Part shown: positions 6,173 through 12,228 of the stretch, piece after piece
Layout of the letters: each line of letters opens with the position of its first letter
Position numbering within the stretch: the first letter of the stretch is position 1
From: Gemmatimonadota bacterium
GTDB taxonomy: Bacteria; Gemmatimonadota; Gemmatimonadetes; Gemmatimonadales; GWC2-71-9
Length of the DNA: 12,228 nt
Direction: 5' to 3'
Assembly (NCBI GenBank): GCA_003221825.1
Contig: QHUE01000106.1
Coordinates: 1-12,228, forward strand
Notes under the pieces: model-generated
What the model was told of the DNA's origin: nothing
Seen by the model: the letters and a program-made list of their open reading frames with translations, nothing else
The model's database searches: none
Program-made: the position numbers and the translations under genes

Positions 6173-7944
6173 TTCGCGCGGGGCTTCTCGCCCTGGCGCT
6201 CCTCCCTGCGGCGCTGGCGGCCCAGGTCGACTCAACGGCTCGGCGCACGCCGGCACGAGACACCTCGGCGCGGGATACCACGGGGCGCGACACGATCCCG
6301 GCGTTGCTCCCGACATTCGAGCCGACCATTCTCTCCGGTCCCTTGCCCAAGGGAACGCGCTACACCTTCACGACGGACTCCGTCCTGCTGTCGAACGCGC
6401 GCACGCTGAGCGATCTGCTCGGCCACATTCCCGGCGTCTACATCGCGCGCGGCGGCTGGTACGGGGAACCGGAGATTCTGCTGTACGGCGGCCGCGGGCC
6501 CGCCTCGCTCGAGATCTACTGGGACGGCGTGCCGATGCTGCCGCTCGGCCGCGACTCCGTCTATCTCGATCCGGCGCGCATTCCGCTCGGACCGATTCAG
6601 CGCGTGGACGTCATCGTGCTGCCCGCGTCGTTGCGCGTGTATCTGGTGACGGCGCAGCATCGGGCGAGTACGCCGCAGACGCAGGTCGGCATCGTCACGG
6701 GCCAGCAGGACATCGCCGATTATCGCGCCGGGTATGCGACGCGCACGCGATCGGGGTTTGGGGTGTCGATGCTGGCGGATTGGGCCAGCATCGGCATCGG
6801 TCCCACCGGCAACTCGACCCCGCCGTTCGGGACCAGCGATATCTGGCTGAAAGCCGACTACGTCCCGCCGGGAGGACGGGTGGGCGCATCGTTTCAGGTT
6901 TCGAGCTCGAGCTGGCATCGCGCCGCGGCGCCCGACGGCCGGGTCGACGGCTGGCGGCAGGATCGCCGCGACCGGCAGCTGCGCCTGTTCGTCGCGGAGC
7001 GGGACGATGGATTGGGGTGGAGACTCACGGCGACGGTCGGCACCAGCGGGATCAGTCACGACACGCTCGTCACGCAACGCGACGTCTCCGCCGCGAGCGT
7101 CGCGGTGAGCCAGGCGTGGCCCACCGCCACCGTTTCAGGGGTTGCACGATTCGGTGCCGCCGGGGCGCCGCAGCAGCTAGAGGCCAGCGGAGGGTGGATG
7201 CCGCTCCCGCCCATCACACTTGCCGGATCCTTCCGTCAAAGTTTCTACATCGGCAATCGATACGGATGGCGTGCGTATGGCACCGCCGGACTCACCCTGC
7301 CGCTCGGGTTCTCGGCGCGGGCCGAAGTCGCGTGGCAGCGCGATGTGCAGACCCCGTTCGTCACCACCGATCCGGTGCAGCCGGCGCTGGACGTGGCGGG
7401 CTGGCTGCGCTTCGAGAATCGCCGGCTGACCGTGGAGGTCGGCCGCGGCCGGCGCGACCCGTTTGCGCCCCTCGGGTTCGCGGTCGGTATCAAGACCGTG
7501 GATTCGCTGAATCCCACTCCGCTGACGGAATTTGTCGCGGCGCACGCGACGCTTCGCCTCGTGCCCGGATTCCAGCTGGCCGCCTGGTACTTCGACCCGG
7601 TCGTCGGCGGCGGAGACTTCGAGCCGCCACGCCACGGGCGTATATCCGCGACGTTCTACTCGAAGTTCTGGCGCGTCTTCAAGAGCGGGATCTTCGCACT
7701 GCGCGGCGAGGTGGCGATGGAGTCCTGGAGCCGCTCCGCCCTCGGTGGGCTCGACAGCTCCGGCGCGCAGCGGGCCATGACCGGCTCGAGCTTCGTCGAT
7801 ACGAACGTCGAGATGCAGCTCGCGGGGGTCACGCTCTTCTGGAGCGTACAGAACATCAACATCATGCGGTCGAGCTACGTGGAGGGACTGGGCTATCCCA
7901 AGGCGGCGCAGCAGTATGGCGCCCGCTGGTTCTTCACGAACTAG
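6169..7944 (+). CDS. Outer-membrane protein with TonB-receptor plug domain and predicted beta-barrel
   Basis: The start is GTG 6169, overlapping the pepA stop as GTGA. It gives 591 residues beginning with a textbook signal peptide, MIRAGLLALALLPAALAAQ (cleavage after ALAA or nearby). Upstream in-frame starts lie deep within pepA and are not credible. Residues 29-42 contain three RDT units (ARDTS, ARDTT, GRDT), a low-complexity linker. Residues about 70-160 resemble a TonB-dependent receptor plug: ARTLSDLLGHIPGVYI, ILLYGGRGPASLEIYWDGVP, then IQRVDVIVLPASLRVY. The rest is alternating beta-rich sequence with many aromatic residues, ending QQYGARWFFTN, consistent with an outer-membrane barrel. 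At about 430 residues the barrel is short for a TonB-dependent transporter, and no TonB box or carboxypeptidase-like N-terminal domain is evident, so it may not be an active transporter. The substrate is unknown. There is no SD before the GTG; translational coupling to pepA is inferred. Confidence 0.75.
   Translation: MIRAGLLALALLPAALAAQVDSTARRTPARDTSARDTTGRDTIPALLPTFEPTILSGPLPKGTRYTFTTDSVLLSNARTLSDLLGHIPGVYIARGGWYGEPEILLYGGRGPASLEIYWDGVPMLPLGRDSVYLDPARIPLGPIQRVDVIVLPASLRVYLVTAQHRASTPQTQVGIVTGQQDIADYRAGYATRTRSGFGVSMLADWASIGIGPTGNSTPPFGTSDIWLKADYVPPGGRVGASFQVSSSSWHRAAAPDGRVDGWRQDRRDRQLRLFVAERDDGLGWRLTATVGTSGISHDTLVTQRDVSAASVAVSQAWPTATVSGVARFGAAGAPQQLEASGGWMPLPPITLAGSFRQSFYIGNRYGWRAYGTAGLTLPLGFSARAEVAWQRDVQTPFVTTDPVQPALDVAGWLRFENRRLTVEVGRGRRDPFAPLGFAVGIKTVDSLNPTPLTEFVAAHATLRLVPGFQLAAWYFDPVVGGGDFEPPRHGRISATFYSKFWRVFKSGIFALRGEVAMESWSRSALGGLDSSGAQRAMTGSSFVDTNVEMQLAGVTLFWSVQNINIMRSSYVEGLGYPKAAQQYGARWFFTN
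6253..6294 (+). repeat. In-gene tandem RDT repeat following the signal peptide
   Basis: Three 5-residue-spaced units (ARDTS, ARDTT, GRDT) lie directly after the predicted mature N-terminus of the plug/barrel protein. The codons vary between units, so this is a conserved protein-level repeat and not a fresh DNA duplication. It is probably a flexible periplasmic linker. Confidence 0.6.
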
Positions 7945-7970
7945 CGCACCCCGCTACATTTAAGCCCCTG
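7933..7970 (+). promoter_or_regulatory. Predicted promoter of the yicC-gmk-rpoZ-coaBC-udg-dnaB operon
   Basis: TTCACG at 7933-7938 (4 of 6 to TTGACA) is followed after 16 nt by TACATT at 7955-7960 (fits TANNNT). Transcription would start near 7967-7970, and the yicC GTG is at 7970, so the message would have almost no leader; no SD is present. The -35 lies within the last codons of the plug/barrel gene. Prediction only; read-through from the upstream operon is also possible. Confidence 0.45.
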
Positions 7971-8669
7971 TGCCGCGCAGTATGACAGGCTTCGGCTCGG
8001 CCGAAGATCGAGTGCTCCGCGGACGGCTGCGCGTCGAAATCCGCACCGTCAACCACCGCTATTTCAACCCGCAGCTCAAGCTGCCGGCTGACCTGGCCGG
8101 GGTCGAGATCGAGATGCGCGAGCGGCTGCGCCAGCTGCTCGAGCGTGGACACGTGGCGGTGACGGCCCGCTGGGTCGACGCCCCCGGTCCCGAGCGCGCC
8201 GTCGCGCGCCGCGCGCGACGTCGTGACCATGCGCGAGCGGGAGGGGAAGGCCCTCGCCGCCGAGCTGAGCACGCGGCTCGAGGCGCTCGAGGCAGCGGCC
8301 CAGGTCATCGAGGAGCAGGCTCCGGCCCGTCTCAAGGCGGAGCACGCGCGACTCAAGCAGGCCGTCGCCGAGCTGACGGCCCAGGCGAGCGTGGACGAGC
8401 AGCGGCTGGCGCTCGAAATCGCCTTGCTGGCGGATCGGGTGGACATCACGGAAGAGCTGGTGCGGTTCCGTTCGCACGTCGCGGCGGCCCGCGCCGCGCT
8501 CGGGTCCGATCAGACGGTCGGAAAGCAGCTCGGGTTCCTGGCGCAAGAGATGTTGCGCGAGGTCAATACGATGGGCTCCAAGGCGAACGACGCGCGCATC
8601 ACGCAGACGGTGATCGCGATGAAGGGGGACCTGGAGAAGTTTCGGGAGCAGCTGGAGAATCTCGAGTGA
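7970..8669 (+). pseudogene. yicC: YicC-family endoribonuclease gene, disrupted by internal deletion and frameshift
   Basis: GTG 7970 gives MPRSMTGFG, the family's hallmark N-terminus, and continues with conserved YicC sequence (VEIRTVNHRYFNPQLKLP, RQLLERGHVAVTARW) to about base 8190. From about 8205 the conserved C-terminal half (AARDVVTMREREGKALAAEL, then ALLADRVDITEEL, GFLAQEMLREVNTMGSKAND and the ending REQLENLE) is in a different frame and ends at TGA 8667-8669. Between the halves only about 19 codons separate ARW from MRE, against about 75 in E. coli YicC. So roughly 55-60 codons (about 170 nt) are missing, by a length not divisible by three. The two parts total about 230 residues against 287 or so in intact proteins. 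The first frame stays open into gmk, so automatic callers may report a false YicC-Gmk fusion of 454 residues. YicC proteins act in RNA turnover. A true mutation and an assembly error across this GCGC-rich junction cannot be told apart here. The C-terminal piece could restart at GTG 8223 or ATG 8229. Confidence 0.85.
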
Positions 8670-9334
8670 CTCCGCGCATAACGGTCCTGTCCGCGCCGTC
8701 GGGCGGCGGTAAGACGACGATCGCGCGAGCCGTGCGGGATCAGCACCCGGATCGGTTCGGCTTCTCGGTGTCGGCGACGACCCGCAAGCCGCGCGAGGGT
8801 GAGCGAGACGGCGTCGACTATCATTTTCAGAAGCGAACGCAGTTTCTCGAGGGAGTCGGGGCGGGTAAGTTCCTCGAGTACGCGGAGTACGGCGGTGAGC
8901 TGTACGGGACGTTGAAGAGTGAAGTCGAGAAGGTGCTCACGTCGGGTAAGCATGTCCTGCTCGACATCGAGGTCGAAGGCGCGCGCCAGGTCCGACAGCA
9001 GTACGCGCCACCTCGCTCGGTTTCGATATTCATTTTGCCGAGCGATCCGAGGGTGTTGCTCGATCGGCTGCGGCAGCGCAAGAGCGAGTCCATCGACCAG
9101 ATCCGCTGGCGTCTGGATCGCGCGGGATACGAGATGGAACAGGCGCTGTCGTTCGACCGCCTGATTCGCAATGATGATCTCGCGACCGCGGTCACCGAGG
9201 TGGTCAGTATCGCCGACGGCAGTGCTGGTCGCGTACGCGATGAGAAAGACCGTGAATGGATCATCAACTATGGGCGTGGCCTGCAGCGCGAGGCCCAGCG
9301 CCTTTACGATGAACTGCATCATCAGAAAGGCTGA
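8666..9334 (+). CDS. gmk: Guanylate kinase
   Basis: Phosphorylates GMP (and dGMP) to GDP with ATP; essential cytoplasmic step of guanine nucleotide synthesis. The start is GTG 8666, overlapping the yicC stop as GTGA, with GGAG at 8654-8657 as SD. It encodes 222 residues (E. coli Gmk has 207). The P-loop APSGGGKTT is at residues 10-18. The GMP-binding segment includes SATTRKPREGE (Arg40, Arg43), DGVDYHF and FLEYAEYGGELYGT (Glu71, Tyr80). VLLDIEVEGARQVR at 97-110 and FDRLIRNDDL at 163-172 match the conserved 'DxDxxGA' and 'xDxxIxNDDL' elements, with Glu102 where Asp is usual. The frame is the same as that of the broken yicC N-terminus, which is why an upstream-extended ORF exists; the family N-terminus and the SD both place the start at 8666. 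rpoZ follows after 3 nt. Confidence 0.96.
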   Translation: MTPRITVLSAPSGGGKTTIARAVRDQHPDRFGFSVSATTRKPREGERDGVDYHFQKRTQFLEGVGAGKFLEYAEYGGELYGTLKSEVEKVLTSGKHVLLDIEVEGARQVRQQYAPPRSVSIFILPSDPRVLLDRLRQRKSESIDQIRWRLDRAGYEMEQALSFDRLIRNDDLATAVTEVVSIADGSAGRVRDEKDREWIINYGRGLQREAQRLYDELHHQKG

Positions 9335-9337
9335 GCA

Positions 9338-9553
9338 ATGCGGATCGTGACACCGGCAGAAGTCGCAGGCCAGACACAGAACAAGTACCTGGGCGTGCTC
9401 GTGGCCGCCAAGTTCGCGCGCTTCGTCAACGATTTCCCGCGCGATCGCTCGGTGGACTGGGAGGAGAAGCTCACGACGCGGGCGTTCGACGAGCTCGTCC
9501 GCGGCGGCCTCAAGTACCGCCTGGTGCGGCGGCGGCGCCAGCAGGAAGCCTGA
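9338..9553 (+). CDS. rpoZ: RNA polymerase omega subunit
   Basis: A 71-residue protein. The N-terminal NKYLGVLVAAKFARFVND matches the omega pattern 'N+FxLVLVAAKRAR', followed by EEKLTTRAFDELVRGGLKYRL, which corresponds to the 'KTTxxALxEIxxGxI' helix of omega. Omega binds the beta-prime subunit and helps RNA polymerase assemble. It is shorter than the 91-residue E. coli protein, lacking that protein's C-terminal tail, and ends in a basic stretch (RRRRQQEA). AGAAAGG at 9324-9330 is a good SD for ATG 9338. Position between gmk and coaBC is the classical one and strengthens the call. The stop overlaps the coaBC start by one base (TGATG). Confidence 0.9.
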   Translation: MRIVTPAEVAGQTQNKYLGVLVAAKFARFVNDFPRDRSVDWEEKLTTRAFDELVRGGLKYRLVRRRRQQEA

Positions 9554-10749
9554 TGCCGTTCACCGACCGTCACGTCGTGCTCGGCGTGTCGGGCGGGATC
9601 GCCTGCTACAAGAGCTGTACGCTGGCACGCCGCCTGACCGAGGCGGGCGCCACCGTGGACGTGGCCCTCACCGCCGCGGCTGCGGAGTTCGTCCGGCCGC
9701 TGACCTTCGAAGCGCTCACGGGGCGGCCGGTGCTCACCTCGCTGTGGGAGCGCGGGCGCGCGCTGGCGCACATCGATCTCGCGAAACATCCCGATCTCAT
9801 CATCGTCGCGCCGGCGACCGCCAACATCCTGGCGCGCTGCGCCATGGGCATGGCGGACGACCTCCTGACGGCATTGCTGCTCGCGCGCGCCGACCGGCCC
9901 GTGCTGGCGGCGCCGGCGATGAACGACGCGATGTACGCGAACCCGGCCACGACGGCGAACCTCACGGCGCTCGCGCAGCGCGGGTGGCAGTTCATTGGAC
10001 CGGAGATCGGCGCCCTCGCCGAGGGGCCAAGTGAGCGACCGGGGCGCATGAGCGAGCCGGAAGCGATTTTCGCGGCCGCCGAGCGACTGCTCGGTCACGG
10101 CACAACGAGCAAGTGGTCGGGCAAGCGCGTCGTCGTGACCGCCGGACCGACCCGCGAGCATCTCGACCCGGTGCGCGTGATCACGAATCCGTCGAGCGGC
10201 CGGATGGGGTACGCGCTCGCGGAAGCGGCGCGCGCGCGTGGCGCCGAAGTCGTGCTGGTCACCGGGCCAACCGAGCTTGCGCCACCCACCGGGCTGCACA
10301 CGACGCAAGTCGAGACGACCGAGGACATGCAGCGGGCACTGCAGGACCTAATCCCCAACGCCGATGCCCTCATCATGAGCGCCGCGCCGGCCGACTACCG
10401 GCCCAAGCATCAGGCCGACACGAAGCGCCCGCGGTCCGCCGGAGCGCTGACGGTGGAGCTCGAAGCGACGCCCGACATACTCGGCTCGCTCAAGCGGCGC
10501 AAGGGGATGGTGGTCGTCGGGTTCGCGCTGGAGACGGGGAACGGCCTCGCGAACGCGCGGTCCAAGATGCAGAATAAAGCGCTTGATTTCGTGATCCTGA
10601 ATGACGCCACTGAGCCCGGCGCCGGATTCGAGGTCACGACCAATCGCGTGACGATCCTGGGACGTAACGGTACGCAAGTCGACTTGCCGTTGCTGCCCAA
10701 GCGCGATGTGGCCGAACGCATCCTCGACGTCGTGGAAGAGGCGCTTTGA
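9553..10749 (+). CDS. coaBC: Bifunctional phosphopantothenoylcysteine decarboxylase / phosphopantothenate-cysteine ligase
   Basis: Carries out two successive steps of coenzyme A synthesis: CoaB joins cysteine to 4'-phosphopantothenate using CTP, and CoaC decarboxylates the product with FMN. 398 residues. The N-terminal flavoprotein domain (about 1-180) has GVSGGIACYK, the catalytic histidine in AHIDLA (His73), APATANILARCAMGMADDLLT and PAMNDAMY (Asn124). The C-terminal CoaB domain (about 188-398) has VVVTAGPTREHLDPVRVITNPSSGRMG, SAAPADYRP, ATPDIL, VGFALETG and FVILND. One key position deviates: the CoaC lid, usually 'xxACGxxGxGRM' with an active-site cysteine (Cys158 in E. coli), reads GALAEGPSERPGRM, with Glu157 in the cysteine position. 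AGGA at 9543-9546 serves as SD. The stop overlaps the TTG of the next gene. Confidence 0.95.
   Translation: MPFTDRHVVLGVSGGIACYKSCTLARRLTEAGATVDVALTAAAAEFVRPLTFEALTGRPVLTSLWERGRALAHIDLAKHPDLIIVAPATANILARCAMGMADDLLTALLLARADRPVLAAPAMNDAMYANPATTANLTALAQRGWQFIGPEIGALAEGPSERPGRMSEPEAIFAAAERLLGHGTTSKWSGKRVVVTAGPTREHLDPVRVITNPSSGRMGYALAEAARARGAEVVLVTGPTELAPPTGLHTTQVETTEDMQRALQDLIPNADALIMSAAPADYRPKHQADTKRPRSAGALTVELEATPDILGSLKRRKGMVVVGFALETGNGLANARSKMQNKALDFVILNDATEPGAGFEVTTNRVTILGRNGTQVDLPLLPKRDVAERILDVVEEAL
10734..10741 (+). promoter_or_regulatory. Ribosome binding site supporting the TTG start of the uracil glycosylase gene
   Basis: GGAAGAGG lies 4 nt before TTG 10746, inside the end of coaBC. 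It supports a TTG start with a TTGA overlap, and so coupled translation, over the in-frame GTG at 10812. Confidence 0.55.
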
Positions 10750-11528
10750 CTGACGCGCGGGCTCTGGCGGCTGAATACTTAAAACAGCAGCGGCTACTCG
10801 GCGGGGACTCGGTGATCCTCCCCGAGAAACCGGGATACGAGATGCGGGATGCGGGAAACGTGACTGCACCCGCTGCTACGCATCCCGCATCTCCCATCAC
10901 GCATCCCGACGCACCACCGGCCGGCCTGAGTTTCGATCCGCCCAGCGCCGATCTCTTCGCCGCCGATCCGATCCAACAGGCGGCGAGCCTCGAGGACGTC
11001 GCCACCCTCGTCGCCGCGTGCCACAAGTGCAAGCTCTGCGACGGGCGCACCAACACCGTCCCGGGCGAAGGTCCGGCGAACGCGCGACTCGTGGTGATCG
11101 GCGAAGGGCCGGGGAAGACGGAAGACGAGACGGGCCGTCCGTTTGTGGGGCGCGCGGGCGAGCTCCTCACGAAGATCCTCGAGGCGATCAAGCTGCCGCG
11201 CGACCAGGTGTTCATCTGCAACGTCGTGAAATGCCGGCCGCCGGAGAACCGGTTGCCGCAGTACGACGAGATCGCGGCGTGCCTGCCGTTCCTCTATCGC
11301 CAGATCGAGCTGGTCAAGCCGAAGGTGATTCTGGCGATGGGCGGAACGGCCGCGCAGAGCCTGCTCAACACCAAACAGTCGCTTGGCGGGTTACGTAATC
11401 AGGTTCACCGGTTCCGTGGTATCCCTGTGGTCGTGACGTATCACCCGGCCGCATTGCTGCGCAACCCCAACTGGAAGAGACCAACCTGGGATGACGTCCG
11501 TATCGCCGCTCGCCTCCTCGACAACTGA
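10746..11528 (+). CDS. udg: Family 4 (iron-sulfur) uracil-DNA glycosylase
   Basis: Removes uracil from DNA as the first step of base-excision repair. 260 residues from TTG 10746. Core motifs: VVIGEGPGKTEDETGRPFVGRAGELL (117-141, motif A region), FICNVVKCRPPENRLPQYDE (156-175) and TYHPAALLRNP (231-241, the leucine/intercalation motif with the conserved His). Family-4 enzymes bind a 4Fe-4S cluster through four cysteines. Here Cys92 and Cys95 (CHKC), Cys163 (VVKCRPP) and Cys179 (AACLPF) fit those positions; Cys98 and Cys158 are extra. The first 85 or so residues are an extension beyond the core, as in the 'phage SPO1 DNA polymerase-related' bacterial subgroup, and residues about 31-56 are a Pro/Ala/His-rich linker encoded by a palindromic DNA repeat (see separate entry). 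It overlaps coaBC upstream and dnaB downstream (38 nt), placing repair between cofactor synthesis and replication genes. Confidence 0.93.
   Translation: MTDARALAAEYLKQQRLLGGDSVILPEKPGYEMRDAGNVTAPAATHPASPITHPDAPPAGLSFDPPSADLFAADPIQQAASLEDVATLVAACHKCKLCDGRTNTVPGEGPANARLVVIGEGPGKTEDETGRPFVGRAGELLTKILEAIKLPRDQVFICNVVKCRPPENRLPQYDEIAACLPFLYRQIELVKPKVILAMGGTAAQSLLNTKQSLGGLRNQVHRFRGIPVVVTYHPAALLRNPNWKRPTWDDVRIAARLLDN
10839..10908. repeat. Palindromic GATGCGGG-type repeat embedded in the glycosylase linker
   Basis: The left arm GAGATGCGGGATGCG (10839-10853) is an exact reverse complement of 10879-10893, a 15-bp stem around a 25-nt loop. ACGCATCCCG recurs at 10878-10887 and 10899-10908, and GATGCGGGATGCGGGA shows an internal 7-nt tandem (GATGCGG, then GATGCGG). 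All of it is in frame and adds residues of the type EMRDAGN...THPASPITHPDAPP between the N-terminal helix and the conserved core. The pattern resembles a dispersed intergenic REP-like element captured by a gene. Confidence 0.8.
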
Positions 11529-12228
11529 ACGCCCGGGGGGGGCAGAGTACGCCGGCCGTCAGACTCCGTGGAGCAATGACGCGGAGCAGGCGGTCCTGGG
11601 AGCGATGGTGCTCGACCAGGATGCGGCGCTCAAAGCCGCCGAAATCCTGGACGACTCGATGTTTTACCGCGAGGCCCATCGCCTGCTGTTCCGGTCGATG
11701 TTGTCCCTGACCGAGCGCGGCGACGTCATCGATCCCGTCACCCTGCGCGACGAGCTGAGCCGGCGCGGCGACCTCGACCGAGCCGGGGGGATGGAGTACA
11801 TCGCGGCGCTGATCGATGTCGTCCCGACCGCGGCGAACGTCGACTACCACGCCAAGATCGTGCGCGACAAGGCGGTGCTGCGCCGCCTGGTCGAAGCCGC
11901 CACCGGCATCATCCAGGATGTCTACGAAGGGCACGGCACGGCGGGCGAGGTGCTCGACAATGCCGAGCACCGGGTGTTTCAGGTGGCGCAGTTCCGCCGC
12001 GCCGAAGAGTTCATTCGCATCAAGGAGCTGATTTGGCCGACGATGGAGCGGATCGAGCAGCTCCAATCGGGCTCGGGCTCGGTCACCGGCGTGCCGAGTG
12101 GTTTCGTCGATCTCGATCGTCTGACGGCCGGCTTTCAGCGCGCCGATCTCGTCATCCTGGCGGCCCGTCCCTCGATGGGCAAAACGGCGCTCGCCCTCAA
12201 CATCGTGCAGCACGCGGCGATCGAGCAC
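11491..12228 (+). CDS. dnaB: Replicative DNA helicase DnaB (3' truncated by window end)
   Basis: Hexameric 5'-3' helicase of the replication fork. 246 codons are visible and the frame is open at the right edge. ATG 11491 lies inside the end of the glycosylase gene (38-nt overlap), with GGAAGAG at 11473-11479 as a rather distant SD; no other in-frame start precedes the conserved domain. Residues 1-23 are a disordered lead. The DnaB N-terminal domain begins TPWSNDAEQAVLGAMVLD (about 25-42) and runs to about 125 (VPTAANVDYHAKIVRDKAVLRRL), followed by the linker helix. The RecA-like ATPase then starts with VPSGFVDLDRLTAGFQRADLVILAARPSMGKTALAL, the Walker A motif being RPSMGKT at 226-232. The P-loop is uninterrupted, so there is no intein at that common site. 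The first codons contain a run of eight G (11535-11542). Confidence 0.95.
   Translation, partial: MTSVSPLASSTTERPGGAEYAGRQTPWSNDAEQAVLGAMVLDQDAALKAAEILDDSMFYREAHRLLFRSMLSLTERGDVIDPVTLRDELSRRGDLDRAGGMEYIAALIDVVPTAANVDYHAKIVRDKAVLRRLVEAATGIIQDVYEGHGTAGEVLDNAEHRVFQVAQFRRAEEFIRIKELIWPTMERIEQLQSGSGSVTGVPSGFVDLDRLTAGFQRADLVILAARPSMGKTALALNIVQHAAIEH

Noticed and set aside
4997..6316. Long minus-strand open frame (439 codons) opposite pepA
   Set aside because: It is the GC-driven shadow of pepA, rich in Arg/Ala/Gly/Asp with no recognisable motif; pepA on the plus strand has complete active-site motifs.
6123..7985. 620-codon plus-strand frame overlapping the plug/barrel gene
   Set aside because: It runs in another frame through the plug/barrel gene, is almost pure Arg/Ala/Gly and has no conserved segment; the gene at 6169 has a signal peptide and plug motifs.
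7970..9334. Single 454-codon YicC-Gmk fusion gene
   Set aside because: Only the first 75-80 and the last 222 codons are conserved; the middle is the out-of-frame reading of yicC. gmk has its own SD and GTG at 8666.
9322..10308. Minus-strand open frame (328 codons) opposite rpoZ and coaBC
   Set aside because: Arg/Gly-rich composition without family motifs; the plus-strand genes explain the sequence fully.
12169..12228. Intein at the DnaB P-loop
   Set aside because: The sequence continues through GKTALALNIVQ as in intein-free DnaB; later insertion sites are outside the window.
1..12228. Mobile elements, CRISPR arrays, tRNA/rRNA genes or defence systems
   Set aside because: No transposase or integrase motifs, no regularly spaced repeats, no tRNA-like cloverleaf with TTCRA loop was noticed in the short gaps; the window is ordinary core genome apart from the points listed.

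Overview
This is a GC-rich bacterial window (about two thirds G+C by eye) packed with genes, and no gene-free stretch exceeds about 70 bases. The best guess at origin is Gemmatimonadota (soil or sediment type). The grounds are the base composition, the order yicC-gmk-rpoZ-coaBC-uracil glycosylase-dnaB, secreted proteins with carboxypeptidase-regulatory-like and RDT-repeat segments, and a PQQ-type beta-propeller. This placement rests on memory of genome style, not on a search.

Layout. (1) 1-2907, plus strand: the 3' part of a secreted carboxypeptidase-regulatory-like domain protein, then an exported PQQ-like beta-propeller protein with a strong Shine-Dalgarno (SD) site. (2) 2908-3470: a 31-nt perfect AT-rich palindrome between convergent genes, a small minus-strand Ig-like putative lipoprotein, and a short divergent promoter region. 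(3) 3471-7944, plus strand: NADP-isocitrate dehydrogenase (icd), M17 leucyl aminopeptidase (pepA) and an outer-membrane TonB-plug/beta-barrel protein, joined by ATGA and GTGA overlaps and so probably one translationally coupled operon. (4) 7970-12228, plus strand: a tight housekeeping operon of yicC (broken here), gmk, rpoZ, coaBC, a family-4 uracil-DNA glycosylase and dnaB (runs off the window). Nearly all stop/start junctions overlap or lie within 3 nt.

Together the last operon couples RNA turnover (YicC), guanine nucleotide supply (Gmk), RNA polymerase assembly (omega), coenzyme A synthesis (CoaBC), uracil repair and replicative helicase loading. It is a growth and information-processing cluster, not an accessory island. 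I see no mobile element, CRISPR array, tRNA, rRNA or defence system, and no wholly new multi-gene system.

The points most worth a second look are: the internal deletion plus frameshift in yicC, which leaves an open frame from its start into gmk; a palindromic GATGCGGG-type repeat embedded in frame in the linker of the uracil glycosylase; the 31-nt TGATCATT palindrome between convergent genes; -10 boxes placed so that icd and yicC would be leaderless or nearly so; and a CoaBC that lacks the usual active-site cysteine.
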